Positions 18,901 through 27,967 of a DNA stretch of 64,000 nt are shown piece after piece. The position numbers and the translations under genes are program-made. A model generated the notes under the pieces. That model saw nothing but the letters and a program-made list of their open reading frames with translations. It was not told the origin of the DNA and searched no databases. Source of the DNA: Neorhizobium alkalisoli (lineage in GTDB: Bacteria; Pseudomonadota; Alphaproteobacteria; Rhizobiales; Rhizobiaceae); assembly GCF_007829835.1 (NCBI RefSeq), contig NZ_VIWP01000007.1, positions 62,001 through 126,000 of the forward strand. The letters are read 5' to 3'. Position 1 is the first letter of the stretch; every line of letters starts with the position of its first letter.

Positions 18901-21900
18901 GACATTACCGACAAGGTCGGCGGCGCTCATGGCCAGTTCGCGGAAACGCTCTACACCGCCAACCGCAACCTGTCGGAAGCGATCGAGGGTGGCCATGAGC
19001 AGATCCGTCAGACGATGGACGACGGTCACAAGCAGATGCGCGCCACGCTCGATGACCGTGCGGGCCTGATTTCCAGCGCGATTGCTGCCGGCAACGAAGA
19101 ACTCAACACGCTGCTCTCCGACCAGGCGACGACGATCGGCACGACGATCGCCACCAGCGCAGGCATGCTGGAAATGTCGCTCGAAACCCAGCAGGACTCG
19201 CTGCGCACCGTCATCGACAGCGTCGGCGAGAACCTCGAAACCCGCTTGCGCAACAATGTCGGCACGATTGCCGGCCAGCTGCATGACGCCGCCCGCAGCA
19301 TCAGCACGGCGGCAGACAGCTTCTCCGGCCGCGTCGAACTGACGGTTGGCGGCGTGTCGACAGCGCTCGACGATGCCGGCAGCCGCATCGAAACCACGTT
19401 CGGCGGCCTGCAGGACCGTATCCGCAACGAAGTCGGCACGGCGACCCAGCTGGTCGACACCGCCGGCCAGAGCATTACCGATGCGCTTGCCGCCCGCACG
19501 ACCGAACTGGAACGTGTGACCGGCGAAGCCACCGACCGCGTTGCCGGCGTGATGCGCGAACGCACCTCGGAACTGGAGCGCCTCTCCGGCGAAACAGCCG
19601 ACCGCATCAACCAGACGCTCAGCAAACGCAGCGCCGAGCTGCAGCGCATCGGCGCCGATGCCAGCGACCGGATCGCCGAAACGCTCGACAGCCGCACAGC
19701 GCGGATCGAAGAGCGCCTCGGCACGATGGACCGCGCGCTCAATATCGGTCTCGAAAACGTCACCCGCACGATCGAAGGCCAGGCCGTCGGTCTTGCCACC
19801 TCGCTGCGTGACGCGGTTTCCACCGCAGCCCAGGGCATGGACAGCGAAGCGACCCGTTCGGCCGCCTTCCTCGCCAAGGCCGGCGCCGACTTCACCCAGG
19901 AACTGACGACCCGCAACAGCGAGTTCACCCGTTCGGTCGAAGAGCGCTCGAACGACATCGTCAGCCGCATTTCCGAAACCCAGAGCCGGCTTGCCGGCCA
20001 GGCGGCAACCGTTGCACAGGCCTTCTCCGAGGCCGGCAGCGCCATCGTCAACAAGGTTGCCGAAGCCGACAGCCTGGTGAAGAAGCAGGTCAGCGCGATT
20101 TCCGATGCGCTCGGCGAAGCTGAGAAGACCCTCGACGCGCGCGGCACCTCGATCCAGACCACGCTGTCTGAAACCGCAAGCGGCCTCGATGTCGCGCTCG
20201 ACGCCGTCGACCGTGCGCTTGCCGCCCGTGGCGAGGCAATTCGCACCGCGCTCGACACCCGCGCCCGTGACCTCAACTCGATGCTGGCCGGCCGCTCCGC
20301 CGAACTGGCAAAGCTGATCGACGAGAAGGCCCGCCCGCTGGTCGAGGAATATGCGCAGACCGGCCGTGTCGCTGCCGAGCGCATCGGTGCCGCTGCACAG
20401 GAAAGCGCCGATCGCCTCGCGGCTGCCACCCGTGACACGACCGATCGCATCCGCAACGAAAATGCCGCGCTGGTCGATGCCATTTCCGCCCGCACCAATG
20501 ACGCGCTTGCAGCACTCAGCCAGCGGACCGAGCATGCAGCCGGCACGATGCGCTCCGTCGAGCAGGGCCTGTCGGCAAATGTCGGCAGCCTGATCGACCG
20601 CCTTGCCGAAAGCAATTCGTCGATCGCATCGCTGGTCCAGCAGGCAGCCCAGAACATGACGGTCGCCGCCGAGCGTGCCGCCGTGCAGCTGGCCGAAGCC
20701 GATCAGCGTCTGGACGCCACGGCAAACCGCTTCGAACAGTCCGCTTCCAGCGCCGCAGACCTCGTCTCCGGTTCCAGCCGCCTGCTCGAAAACAATATCG
20801 ATCGCCTGGTCAACGTATCCGGCCAGACGCTCAGCCAGGTTGGCTCCATCGTCGGCCGCTTCGACGAGCATTCGAAGGTTCTCGCCCAGGCGTCCGAACT
20901 TCTCGGTGCCGCCCAGTCGAACCTCGCCAGCACGCTGGACGAACGCCAGAACGCGCTGCGCAGCCTGTCTGCCGGCCTCGTCAAGCGTTCCGACGAAATC
21001 GCCACCACGCTGAATGGCCTGACGGATCTCGTCGATGGCGCCTTTACCCGCGCCGAAGAACGTTCGTCGCAGATCGGCACGTCGCTGCGCGAAAGCCTGC
21101 AGGCATCCTTTGCCGATATCGGCCGTCGTCTCGGCGAGACGCAGCAGCGCGCCGAACTGACGGCACATGCGATGCGCGAAGCGCTGGGTCATGCCGGTGC
21201 TGAAGCAACCCGCACGATCGAAGCGACGCTGACCGATGCCGAACAGCGCGGCCGCGATCTCTCCGAACGCCTGCGTGGCTCGATCAGCGGCTCGCTTGCC
21301 GATGTCGACCGTCTGCTTTCCGACGCCGCCAACCGTTCCAACGGTGCAGCCCAACAGCTCCGTGACACGCTCAAGGTTTCCGTCGAGGAGGCCGTCGGCC
21401 GCTTCAACGGCGCGACGGACGAAATCCGCCGCTCGGCACAGGACATCCGCCAGGAACTGGACGCGACCCGTTCGGAACTGAAGCGCGGCGCCTTCGACCT
21501 GCCGGAAGAAGCCAAGGAAAGTGCGGCCGCCATGCGCCGCGCCGTCTCCGAGCAGATCAAGGCCCTGCAGGACATTTCGCAGCTCGTCGGCCGTTCGGCC
21601 CAAAGCCTCGAAGTGTCCGAACCGGTCGCTGCCCGTCCGGCCCCGCAGCCGCAGCCTGCCCCGGCGCCCGTTCGCCAGCAGCCGGCGCCCGCTCCGGTTC
21701 AGGCCCCGGCAGCCCAGCGCCCCGATCCTTACGGTGCCAGCGCCCTGCGCGGCAGCCTGCCGCTCGACCGTCCGGTTCAACAGGTGCCGGCCCAGGCTCC
21801 GACCTATGCACCGACCCGCCAGCAGGACGTGCAGCAGCGCGCCGGCGAAGGCGGCTGGATCAGCGACCTCCTGCGTGGCGCCTCGCGCGACGAAGGCACG

Positions 21901-22335
21901 GCAGCTGCTCCGCGCCAGCCGCAGGCCGCACGCCAGCCGGAACCGGCCCCCGTTGCCCGCAGCGCCAATGGCGACAACCGCAACCCGCGCCATATGGTCG
22001 AATCGCTGAACTCGCTGTCGGTCGATATCGCCCGTGCAATCGATCATGACGCCTCGGTCGATCTGTGGCGCCGGTATCAGCGCGGCGAGCGGGACGTCTT
22101 CACCCGCCGCCTCTACACGCTGAAGGGCCAGCAGACCTTTGACGAGATCAAGCGCAAGTACGACCGCGAGCCGGAATTCCGCACCGCTGTCGACCGCTAC
22201 ATCGCCGATTTCGAAAAGCTGCTCTCCGACGTCGCCCGCACCGACCGCGACAAGACGGTAACTCAGAGCTACCTCACTTCGGATACCGGCAAGGTTTATA
22301 CGATGCTTGCCCATGCCGCGGGCCGGTTCAACTGA
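15994..22335 (+). CDS. gpr: Giant growth-pole ring protein (GPR/RgsE type)
   Basis: A 2,113-residue protein matching in size and design the Agrobacterium growth pole ring protein GPR and Sinorhizobium RgsE, which organise polar elongation in Rhizobiales; genome pipelines often label such proteins kinesin-like or apolipoprotein-like. Order: disordered Pro/Arg-rich cytoplasmic head (1-118), two transmembrane helices (about 121-140 and 158-180), about 1,700 residues of helical coiled coil built of degenerate repeats such as LDxRTxxLxxxLSxSxER, a Pro/Gln/Ala-rich linker (about 1875-1995), and a conserved C-terminal domain from about 2001 (VESLNSLSVDIARAIDHDAS to the end). ATG 15994 starts the predicted head directly after a GAGG-containing leader. 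Codon use is regular. A recent 165-bp tandem duplication lies within it. A terminator follows, so it is probably a single-gene unit. Confidence 0.88.
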   Translation: MAKKTGSESIDETAFQALEEALKIDFSEEEQPRPRSTAKAPEARVSDTPRQRSAPPRPDQARPDNQHRQESQPRPADAQRAAETGARAPAFEPANDSGRRNPTALLRSLDGGSMRGAIRNATVISLLWVVAGLGLGQLIYGSQLWQMNSVAGVLAAPGIVALAVGILIPILIFFAFAIMMARAQDLRNAARSMAEVALRLSEPETVASERIMSVGQAVRREVSAMNEGIERTIARASELETLVHSEVNALERSYADNELRVRGLVHELGSEREAIVNHAERIRTSIVGAHDQLKEDLSLATEEISIRLATTGQALASMIDTRAAVLMEKSDAAGEALSSLLSAKTENIVQTLSASGIALATEFDLRLDMMTSTLSERGQELLGEFETRASTMDANTERLNAALADRTRQLNETLLARTREITEGLNDSEKTLGGTLNAALAALNKTLDDKGTSFRQSLQTAADDAVMDLDLRSGLFEERLNATVGQLSTTFDEGLSQFTTAFDQRAGTLDSKLMDSLARINETVSGGSEAIEGILSSSIERIGNSMTDQQLALATTLGTGQEVLDSMLEGRAREFSDALAARATEINDSFGSAHEKVDAVMAERGSALAAALADSQSRFQDVVGERSDAIIGALSGSHERMAEVLDSRTGALIDAVSGSHERMADVLDTRTASIRDLMSGTPERISAILDDKTETLARTLSESEIRLGDELERRVGGLDQTLSSNRERMAEILDDKSMEIATSLALHEDRISSTLSESQARLGEELERRVGGLDQTLSSNRERMAEILDDKSMEIATSLALHEDRLTGALDEKTSALIGAVADADNRIEQSFTARAEAIRSAYADSQLNLDIALEAQTSELNRILEGGSQRLEQAVGGAAGRIESAIGDGTSRFETGMADGLQRMDETFSSTQERIAATIGLGHQQLADTLGTAGEQIATVIGNASGQISAVVGSAGEQITTVVDAASRDITDKVGGAHGQFAETLYTANRNLSEAIEGGHEQIRQTMDDGHKQMRATLDDRAGLISSAIAAGNEELNTLLSDQATTIGTTIATSAGMLEMSLETQQDSLRTVIDSVGENLETRLRNNVGTIAGQLHDAARSISTAADSFSGRVELTVGGVSTALDDAGSRIETTFGGLQDRIRNEVGTATQLVDTAGQSITDALAARTTELERVTGEATDRVAGVMRERTSELERLSGETADRINQTLSKRSAELQRIGADASDRIAETLDSRTARIEERLGTMDRALNIGLENVTRTIEGQAVGLATSLRDAVSTAAQGMDSEATRSAAFLAKAGADFTQELTTRNSEFTRSVEERSNDIVSRISETQSRLAGQAATVAQAFSEAGSAIVNKVAEADSLVKKQVSAISDALGEAEKTLDARGTSIQTTLSETASGLDVALDAVDRALAARGEAIRTALDTRARDLNSMLAGRSAELAKLIDEKARPLVEEYAQTGRVAAERIGAAAQESADRLAAATRDTTDRIRNENAALVDAISARTNDALAALSQRTEHAAGTMRSVEQGLSANVGSLIDRLAESNSSIASLVQQAAQNMTVAAERAAVQLAEADQRLDATANRFEQSASSAADLVSGSSRLLENNIDRLVNVSGQTLSQVGSIVGRFDEHSKVLAQASELLGAAQSNLASTLDERQNALRSLSAGLVKRSDEIATTLNGLTDLVDGAFTRAEERSSQIGTSLRESLQASFADIGRRLGETQQRAELTAHAMREALGHAGAEATRTIEATLTDAEQRGRDLSERLRGSISGSLADVDRLLSDAANRSNGAAQQLRDTLKVSVEEAVGRFNGATDEIRRSAQDIRQELDATRSELKRGAFDLPEEAKESAAAMRRAVSEQIKALQDISQLVGRSAQSLEVSEPVAARPAPQPQPAPAPVRQQPAPAPVQAPAAQRPDPYGASALRGSLPLDRPVQQVPAQAPTYAPTRQQDVQQRAGEGGWISDLLRGASRDEGTAAAPRQPQAARQPEPAPVARSANGDNRNPRHMVESLNSLSVDIARAIDHDASVDLWRRYQRGERDVFTRRLYTLKGQQTFDEIKRKYDREPEFRTAVDRYIADFEKLLSDVARTDRDKTVTQSYLTSDTGKVYTMLAHAAGRFN
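18091..18420 (+). repeat. 165-bp tandem duplication inside gpr
   Basis: Two in-frame copies of a 55-residue unit (residues 700-754 and 755-809). A 42-residue core from LERRVGG through LALHEDR is identical at protein level, and the DNA of the core is also nearly identical. Other coiled-coil repeats in the gene are far more diverged, so this pair is recent. Confidence 0.9.
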
Positions 22336-22364
22336 GCCGGTTCCGATAGACCGGGATGAAATTC

Positions 22365-22400
22365 AAAGGCCGCCTCACAAGGGCGGCCTTTTCTGTTTTG
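22365..22400 (+). terminator. Intrinsic terminator after gpr
   Basis: AAGGCCGCC/GGCGGCCTT stem with a 7-base loop and TTCTGTTTT tail, 30 bases past the stop. Confidence 0.88.
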
Positions 22401-22506
22401 AGGTGTTTCGAGATCGCTTCTCCAGTCGCTTGGGTCGGCAATTCGACCCACTACTCCTGCTCGAGGAAACCTGCTATTCTCACGGCAAGCGGGAGGCCAG
22501 AAAACG

Positions 22507-23454
22507 ATGGGCCAGACGTTTCCTCAGCAGCATGATGGCGTCGTCTACCTGACCGAAGGCGGGCAGGAGACGGAGATCATGTACAAGTTCGGGCACGAGC
22601 TGCCGGAATTTGCCATGTACCCCCTGCTCGGCAACCCGGCCGCCATGGCGGACCTTCGCGCGATGTACGAGCGGGTACTCGATGCCGCTGCCGAACATGG
22701 CTTTGCGGCCATGCTGACGGGGTTTGATTACCGCGCGAGCCCGGATTGGGGCGAAAAACTCGGATATTCCCGGCAGGGACTGGCGGATGCGCTGGCGCAA
22801 TCGATCGATTTTCTGCGTGACGTCGCCAAGCCTTATCAGACGCAGATCTCAAAAATCCTGATCGGCGGCATGGCGGGGCCGCGCGGCGATGCCTATTCGC
22901 TCAACCGCACGATCACCGCCGACGAGGCGGAAGACTATCACGCTTTTCAGATCGAGACGCTCAGGGGTATCGGCGTCGATTTCATGAGCGCGGTGACCTT
23001 CAACAACGTACCCGAAGCAATCGGCGTGGCGAGAGCGGCGGCGAAACTGGGCGTGCCGCTCTATATTTCCTTTACCCTCGACAGCGATCACCATCTGAAA
23101 TCCGGGCCCAGCCTGAAAGAGGCAATCGAAACCGTCGATAGAGAAACGGGCGATGCGAGGCCGGATTTCTATGGATTGAACTGTTCGCATCCGCTCGAAT
23201 TCGGGCCCGCGCTCGAAGACGGAGACTGGATCCTGCGCCTGCGCTGCCTGCGCCCGAATGCCAGTTCCCAGGACAAGATCCACCTGTGTGAAATCGGCCA
23301 TCTCGAAGACGGCAATCCGGTCGAGCTTGGACAGCAGATCGGCGAACTGGCCCGGCGCTATCCGCATATGGACATATTCGGCGGCTGCTGCGGCACGTGG
23401 GACAAGCATCTGAACGAAATTGCCCGCAACATACGCGCGATCAGATTGAACTAG
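22507..23454 (+). CDS. Homocysteine S-methyltransferase family protein
   Basis: A 315-residue single-domain zinc methyltransferase of the MHT/BHMT fold. The three zinc-ligand cysteines are in GLNCSHP and GGCCGT; the N-terminus has YLTEGGQETE in place of the usual DGGLGTEL. The family moves a methyl group from S-methylmethionine, betaine or another donor to homocysteine; the donor cannot be told from sequence. GGAGG lies before the ATG at good spacing. It stands alone between terminators and a small membrane-protein gene. Confidence 0.88.
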   Translation: MGQTFPQQHDGVVYLTEGGQETEIMYKFGHELPEFAMYPLLGNPAAMADLRAMYERVLDAAAEHGFAAMLTGFDYRASPDWGEKLGYSRQGLADALAQSIDFLRDVAKPYQTQISKILIGGMAGPRGDAYSLNRTITADEAEDYHAFQIETLRGIGVDFMSAVTFNNVPEAIGVARAAAKLGVPLYISFTLDSDHHLKSGPSLKEAIETVDRETGDARPDFYGLNCSHPLEFGPALEDGDWILRLRCLRPNASSQDKIHLCEIGHLEDGNPVELGQQIGELARRYPHMDIFGGCCGTWDKHLNEIARNIRAIRLN

Positions 23455-23592
23455 CCATTTTATCGCCCAAGCTGGCCGATCCGATATCCATATGCTTGAC
23501 GAATAGCGTCAAAAGGCAAATGATTTGGCCTTAGAGGGGTTCACAGCGTCCCTGATGGATATGTGCCCCTGTTCGCGGGTGCGGTGGCTGAT

Positions 23593-23826
23593 ATGGATCT
23601 TCTGATCGTCATCATTCTTGTTGGAGCTTGCGCCGTGGTCGGCGCAACGATGCCTGATCGGCGACTCGGCTCGAGATATACCAATCTGGATTACGGGCAG
23701 GTCTATGACAAACGCCTCAAGCCGATCACGCGCAAGGCTGCGTTCTGGATGGAGCTGCGCGTTTTGCTCCTGCTCATCGCGCTTGTCGCACTGATCGCGT
23801 TTCTCTGGCTGATTTTGATGGCGTGA
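23593..23826 (+). CDS. Small two-helix membrane protein, unknown
   Basis: A 77-residue reading with two hydrophobic helices (about residues 2-20 and 54-75) joined by a basic, Tyr-containing loop with GSRYTNLDYGQVYDKR. Composition and arrangement look like a real small inner-membrane protein rather than a chance frame, but no convincing Shine-Dalgarno is seen before ATG 23593; a GTG ten codons upstream is the alternative start. No family recognised. Confidence 0.5.
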   Translation: MDLLIVIILVGACAVVGATMPDRRLGSRYTNLDYGQVYDKRLKPITRKAAFWMELRVLLLLIALVALIAFLWLILMA

Positions 23827-23941
23827 GACGCAAGAGCGATCGCGTATAGATCGGCCCGATGGAGCTTGCGGCGCATATCTCTGCGGCGGCCGTGCCCCGG
23901 AGGAGCGGAGGGCAATCGCGCCCAGCCGCCATGCCTTAAAA

Positions 23942-24550
23942 TCACATCGCCTTCAGCGACCAGTCGACAATCTCGGCGCCAACCTTCGAAAACGCACGGT
24001 CGAGCGCTTCGATGAATCGGCGGTTTTCTGTGCCGGAGACGGGCACGCTTGCCTTGAAGACGTTCTGGGCGCGGACGCTGCCATTGCGGTCGTTCAGGAG
24101 CTTTGCCGAGATCTCAACGGTTGCGACGCGTGCACCAACGGTGCTGACTTCGAAACTGCGGATATCGGTGACGATCTGGTAGTCGATCGCAAGGCCCTGC
24201 CCCGGCTTGCCGACGCCGCCCAGACGGCCGGTGTTTTCGAAGGCCTCGACGAGCTTGGACTGCACGAGTTTCGGCAGCGTATCACCCCAGCGGCTATCGG
24301 CCAGATACTGGACCTCGGATGGCGAGACGCGGACCACGACCTGGTCGCTGTCGAGCATTTTGACCGCCGTCGGCACGGGCACGAGGATCTGGCGGTTCTT
24401 CATGACCGGGCCGGTCGCGCTCGGCGTCATCGACAGGTCGAACGTGTCATTGTTTGCCGAACTGCCGCAGCCGGTCAGCAGGGCCGCGATCAGAGGCGTC
24501 GCGAGCAGCAGCGGATGGCGCGCCATGCGCCGCAGATAAGAACCCGTCAT
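23942..24550 (-). CDS. ABC-transport auxiliary lipoprotein (PqiC/Mla type)
   Basis: A 202-residue lipoprotein: signal peptide with lipobox LLTGC, then an ABC_trans_aux-like domain with ILVPVPTAVKMLDSDQVVVR, VQYLADSRWGDTLPKLVQSKLVEAFENTG and a conserved FEVSTVGARVATVEISAKL strand pair. Such proteins act as periplasmic partners of MCE-family lipid transporters. It is the last gene of the operon, 23 bases after the MCE gene. ATG 24550 gives a standard signal peptide; a GTG seven codons upstream is less likely. Confidence 0.85.
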   Translation of the reverse strand: MTGSYLRRMARHPLLLATPLIAALLTGCGSSANNDTFDLSMTPSATGPVMKNRQILVPVPTAVKMLDSDQVVVRVSPSEVQYLADSRWGDTLPKLVQSKLVEAFENTGRLGGVGKPGQGLAIDYQIVTDIRSFEVSTVGARVATVEISAKLLNDRNGSVRAQNVFKASVPVSGTENRRFIEALDRAFSKVGAEIVDWSLKAM

Positions 24551-24573
24551 GAACCTGTGAACTCCCTGCACGC

Positions 24574-25944
24574 TTAGCGCCGCGTCCTGCCGTTATATTC
24601 CTTCACCGTGTCGCCGCCAAAGATCAGCCGCTGCGGGTTCTGGTCGAAATTGTTGATCGCATTGTTGAGCGATTCCACCGTCTGGCGTGTATCGCCGACC
24701 AGCGCACGGATATCGCCGAGGCCGCTTGCGGAGAAACGCTGCAGATTGTCGGCGATCGGTCCGATCCGCTGGTTGATGTTGTCGGCCACCGCCTTGAAGG
24801 ATTCGAGCGTCTGGCGTGCCTGCACGAACAGGCCTTGCGAATCGTCGCTCGAGAGCAAGCCGTCGACCTTGGCCAAGATGCCATCAACGCGGCTGGAAGC
24901 GTTGTTGAGCTTGCCGGCCAGCTGGGTGAAATCGGTGATCGCCTTGTTGATATCGTCCGTGCGGTGCGCGACATCGTCGACGACGGTACGCGCCGAGCTG
25001 AGCGTCTGGCGGGCGTCTTCGGAGGCCGAGCTGATATTGCGGATCGTCGTGGCGATCTGGTCCGGAGGAACCGAGGAAAGCAGGGTATTGGCGCGGCTCA
25101 GCACGCCTTGCGCCTCGGCGCTCGCTTGCTGGAAATTGGTCGCGGCATTCTTCACATTGTCCATGATCGGACCGAAATTGTCGGAGGCCGTCGCGGCATT
25201 GCGGGTCAAGCGCTCGGCATTCGAGACGACGGCATTGACCTTTTCGGCGTCGATGGCGCGCACCAGCTGCTCTGCCGCCTGCAGCGTCGAATTGAGCGTG
25301 CCGGAGACACGGTCGACGGCGCTCGACAAGGTCGAGAGGCTGTTGAGGAACTGGTCGATATTGCCGGAATTGGCGCTGAGTGCTGCCGTAAAAGTCTCGA
25401 CATTGCGGATCGTCTGGGTCAGCGGATCACGCGCATCGGAGACAAATCCCTGGATGTCGCCGATCGCCTTGTCGGCCTTGTCGAGGATCTTGTCGGCGGT
25501 CGCAAGCAGGTTGGTGACACTCGACTGGTCGGCGATCAGGACGGCCGGCTTGCCCGCCTCCATCGCCTTTTTCAGGATGTTTTCCTCGCCCTTGGCGCCG
25601 CCGGAAAGCTCGATATAGGCAGCGCCCGTCAGGCCCTGGACTTCGAGAACCGACTTGGTCGACTGATAGACCGGCGCATCGGCGCGCACTTCGGTGAAGG
25701 CGATCGAATAACGCGGATCATCCGGGTCGATGCTGAGGCCCCGCACGGAGCCGACCGGGATGCCGTTGAAGCGCACCGGCGAGCCGACCGAAAGGCCGTT
25801 GGCGGAACCGGGAATGCGAATCGCAAGCTCTGCCGTCGGGCCGCCGCGGCCGGAGGCCGCCATCCAGTAGACGAAGCCGAATGCGGCAGCCATGACAAGC
25901 AGCGTGAAGAAGCCGACGAGAGCGTAATTTGCTTTTGTTTCCAT
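24574..25944 (-). CDS. mlaD: MCE-family substrate-binding protein (MlaD-like)
   Basis: A 456-residue inner-membrane-anchored protein: N-terminal transmembrane helix (residues 8-29), MCE domain (about 38-120, with IPGSANGLSVGSPVRFNGIPVGSV and VQGLTGAAYIELSGG), then a long helical tail (about 140-430). E. coli MlaD has little beyond its MCE domain; the long tail recalls larger MCE proteins that bridge the periplasm. It binds lipid for the Mla-type importer or exporter made with its upstream neighbours. Eight bases separate it from the ATPase gene. Confidence 0.9.
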   Translation of the reverse strand: METKANYALVGFFTLLVMAAAFGFVYWMAASGRGGPTAELAIRIPGSANGLSVGSPVRFNGIPVGSVRGLSIDPDDPRYSIAFTEVRADAPVYQSTKSVLEVQGLTGAAYIELSGGAKGEENILKKAMEAGKPAVLIADQSSVTNLLATADKILDKADKAIGDIQGFVSDARDPLTQTIRNVETFTAALSANSGNIDQFLNSLSTLSSAVDRVSGTLNSTLQAAEQLVRAIDAEKVNAVVSNAERLTRNAATASDNFGPIMDNVKNAATNFQQASAEAQGVLSRANTLLSSVPPDQIATTIRNISSASEDARQTLSSARTVVDDVAHRTDDINKAITDFTQLAGKLNNASSRVDGILAKVDGLLSSDDSQGLFVQARQTLESFKAVADNINQRIGPIADNLQRFSASGLGDIRALVGDTRQTVESLNNAINNFDQNPQRLIFGGDTVKEYNGRTRR

Positions 25945-25952
25945 GAGATTCG

Positions 25953-26819
25953 TCAGTCCTTACTCACTGCCGGCTGGTCTTTGTCGTGCACGTCGTCATG
26001 TCGTACGACCGAACGCGCTCGCTTGCCCCGGAAATAGGATTGAACCCACGGATCGTCAAAGGCGAACATATCCTCAAGAGTCCCTTCCACCAATACCCGT
26101 TTCTGCCCAAGCACAGCAATACGATCACAGACCGAAAACAGGCTGTCGAGGTCGTGGGTGACCATGTAGACGGTCAATCCGAGCGTATCGCGCAGCTTGG
26201 CGATCAGGGCGTCGAAATCGGCGGCCCCGATCGGATCGAGGCCGGATGTCGGCTCGTCGAGAAAAACGAGATCCGGGTCGAGTGCGAGCGCACGTGCGAG
26301 TGCTGCGCGCTTGATCATGCCGCCCGAAAGTTCGGACGGATATTTGTCCGCAGCATCCGCCGGCAGGCCGACCATTTCAAGCTTCACATAAGCAATCTCG
26401 TCCATCAGCGACTGCGGCAGATGGAGATATTCGCGCATCGGCAGCTGGATGTTCTCCTTGACCGTCAGCGCCGAAAACAGCGCGCCGTGCTGAAAAAGAA
26501 CGCCGAGTCGCTGGTCGAGCGCGATGCGCTGGTCCTCGTCGGCTTTGTCATAGTCGACGCCCAGAATTTCGATCGTGCCGGAACGCTGCGGCAGAAGCCG
26601 CAGTACCGTGCGCATCAGCACCGACTTGCCGGTGCCCGAAGCGCCGACGAAACCGAGGATTTCACCGCGATAAATGTCGAGATTGAGGTTATCGAGAACG
26701 AGGTTGTTGCCGAAACCGACCGTCAGATCGCGCACGGACAGAACCACCTGCCGGTCCTTCTGGGACTTCGGCTGGCTCTTTTCCGATACGGTGTTCTGTG
26801 TTTCTTCCAAATCGCCCAT
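25953..26819 (-). CDS. mlaF: ABC transporter ATP-binding protein (MlaF-like)
   Basis: A 288-residue ATPase driving MCE-type lipid transport. Walker A GASGTGKS, Q-loop region, signature LSGGMIKRAALARAL and Walker B LVFLDEPTSGLDP are all intact; the SGGM variant is usual in MlaF-type ATPases. The first 25 residues are a polar extension. ATG 26819 lies two bases after the permease stop with GAGG almost touching it; a TTG three codons later would have better spacing, so the true start may be 26810. Confidence 0.92.
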   Translation of the reverse strand: MGDLEETQNTVSEKSQPKSQKDRQVVLSVRDLTVGFGNNLVLDNLNLDIYRGEILGFVGASGTGKSVLMRTVLRLLPQRSGTIEILGVDYDKADEDQRIALDQRLGVLFQHGALFSALTVKENIQLPMREYLHLPQSLMDEIAYVKLEMVGLPADAADKYPSELSGGMIKRAALARALALDPDLVFLDEPTSGLDPIGAADFDALIAKLRDTLGLTVYMVTHDLDSLFSVCDRIAVLGQKRVLVEGTLEDMFAFDDPWVQSYFRGKRARSVVRHDDVHDKDQPAVSKD

Positions 26820-26821
26820 CC

Positions 26822-27967
26822 TCAGAAATCGATAGCCGAATAGAAGACGGCGAAAAAGGCGTCGAGGGCAATCACCGCGAAGATGGATTTGACCACGGAG
26901 CTCGTGACGTGCTGGCCGAGCGATTCCGCGCTGCCGCCGACTTTCATGCCTTCAACCGCCGCAACGATGCCGATGATCAGCGCCATGAACGGTGCCTTGA
27001 TCATGCCGGCCGCGACCGAGGTATGGTCGATCGCTTCGTGCAGGCGCGACAGGAAGGTGTCGAAGGTAATGCCCGAATAGGTCCAGGTCACGATGGATGC
27101 GCCGTAAAGCGCCGAGAAATTGGCAAGGATGGTCAGAAGCGGCAGCGCCACGGTGAGCGCCACGAGCCGCGGAAAGATCAGGACACCGACCGGATTGAGG
27201 CCGATGACGGTGAGCGCGTCGATCTCCTCGCGCATCTTCATTGAGCCGATTTCGGCGGTGATAGCGCTGCCGGAACGGCCGGCGATCATGATGGCCGTCA
27301 GGAGCACGCCGATCTCGCGCAATTGCAGAATGCCGACCAGGTCGACGACAAAGATCTCGGCGCCGAAATACCGCAGCTGGAAAGCGCCCTGCTGGGCGAT
27401 GATCGCGCCGATCAGGAAGGACATGAGAACGATGATCGGCACCGCACGCACGCCCATGCGGTCGATATGGGTGACGACCGAAGCCGGCGAAACACCGGAT
27501 CCGTGGCCGAGCTTCAGCTGGGCGCCGCGCACTGCCGAACCGAGAATATGCATGGCCGCGTAAAAATCGCTGCCGATGCTGACAGTGATTTTGCCGACCG
27601 GGGTGAAGACCTTTTCGAACAGCGGCCGGTTGTCCGGCCCGGGAGACGGCGGCGCGGGTGCGGTCTCGGGCAGAACGCCGATCAGTTCCTGGATGGCCGG
27701 CGAAGCGCCGGTCAGGGTCGCTTCACCGCCCTGCCCGCCCTTGGCGGTCATGAGCCGGCGAATCAACCAGGCGCCGGCCGTGTCGATGCCGTCGATCCCT
27801 GAGAGATCGATTTCGACCTTGCCGTGGCTGGCGGCCTTTTCGACCTTTTCGAATTCCTTCAGCACCGCGCCGATCGAATGGTTCCGCCATTCGCCGGACA
27901 GGGCGTAACGCTCGCCGCCGCCTTCAGGCGCATGTTCGGCTTTGATCTCGGCTGGCTTCGGCGTCAC
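26822..27967 (-). CDS. mlaE: ABC transporter permease with N-terminal STAS domain (MlaB-MlaE fusion)
   Basis: A 381-residue inner-membrane permease. Residues about 20-112 form a STAS-like domain (VEIDLSGIDGIDTAGAWLIRRLM), and residues about 130-380 the MlaE permease with YFGAEIFVVDLVGILQLREIGVLLTAIMIAGRSGSA and EIDALTVIGLNPVGVLIFPR. In E. coli the STAS protein MlaB and permease MlaE are separate; here both functions are on one chain, a known arrangement in many alphaproteobacteria. First gene of the operon; start is GTG 27967 with GAAAGAA before it. It diverges from the dipeptide epimerase. Confidence 0.92.
   Translation of the reverse strand: MTPKPAEIKAEHAPEGGGERYALSGEWRNHSIGAVLKEFEKVEKAASHGKVEIDLSGIDGIDTAGAWLIRRLMTAKGGQGGEATLTGASPAIQELIGVLPETAPAPPSPGPDNRPLFEKVFTPVGKITVSIGSDFYAAMHILGSAVRGAQLKLGHGSGVSPASVVTHIDRMGVRAVPIIVLMSFLIGAIIAQQGAFQLRYFGAEIFVVDLVGILQLREIGVLLTAIMIAGRSGSAITAEIGSMKMREEIDALTVIGLNPVGVLIFPRLVALTVALPLLTILANFSALYGASIVTWTYSGITFDTFLSRLHEAIDHTSVAAGMIKAPFMALIIGIVAAVEGMKVGGSAESLGQHVTSSVVKSIFAVIALDAFFAVFYSAIDF

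Noticed and set aside
16099..22314. A 2,071-codon open frame on the strand opposite gpr
   Set aside because: It mirrors gpr almost exactly, arises from GC-rich codon bias and repeat structure, and its translation has no recognisable domain, signal or ribosome site.
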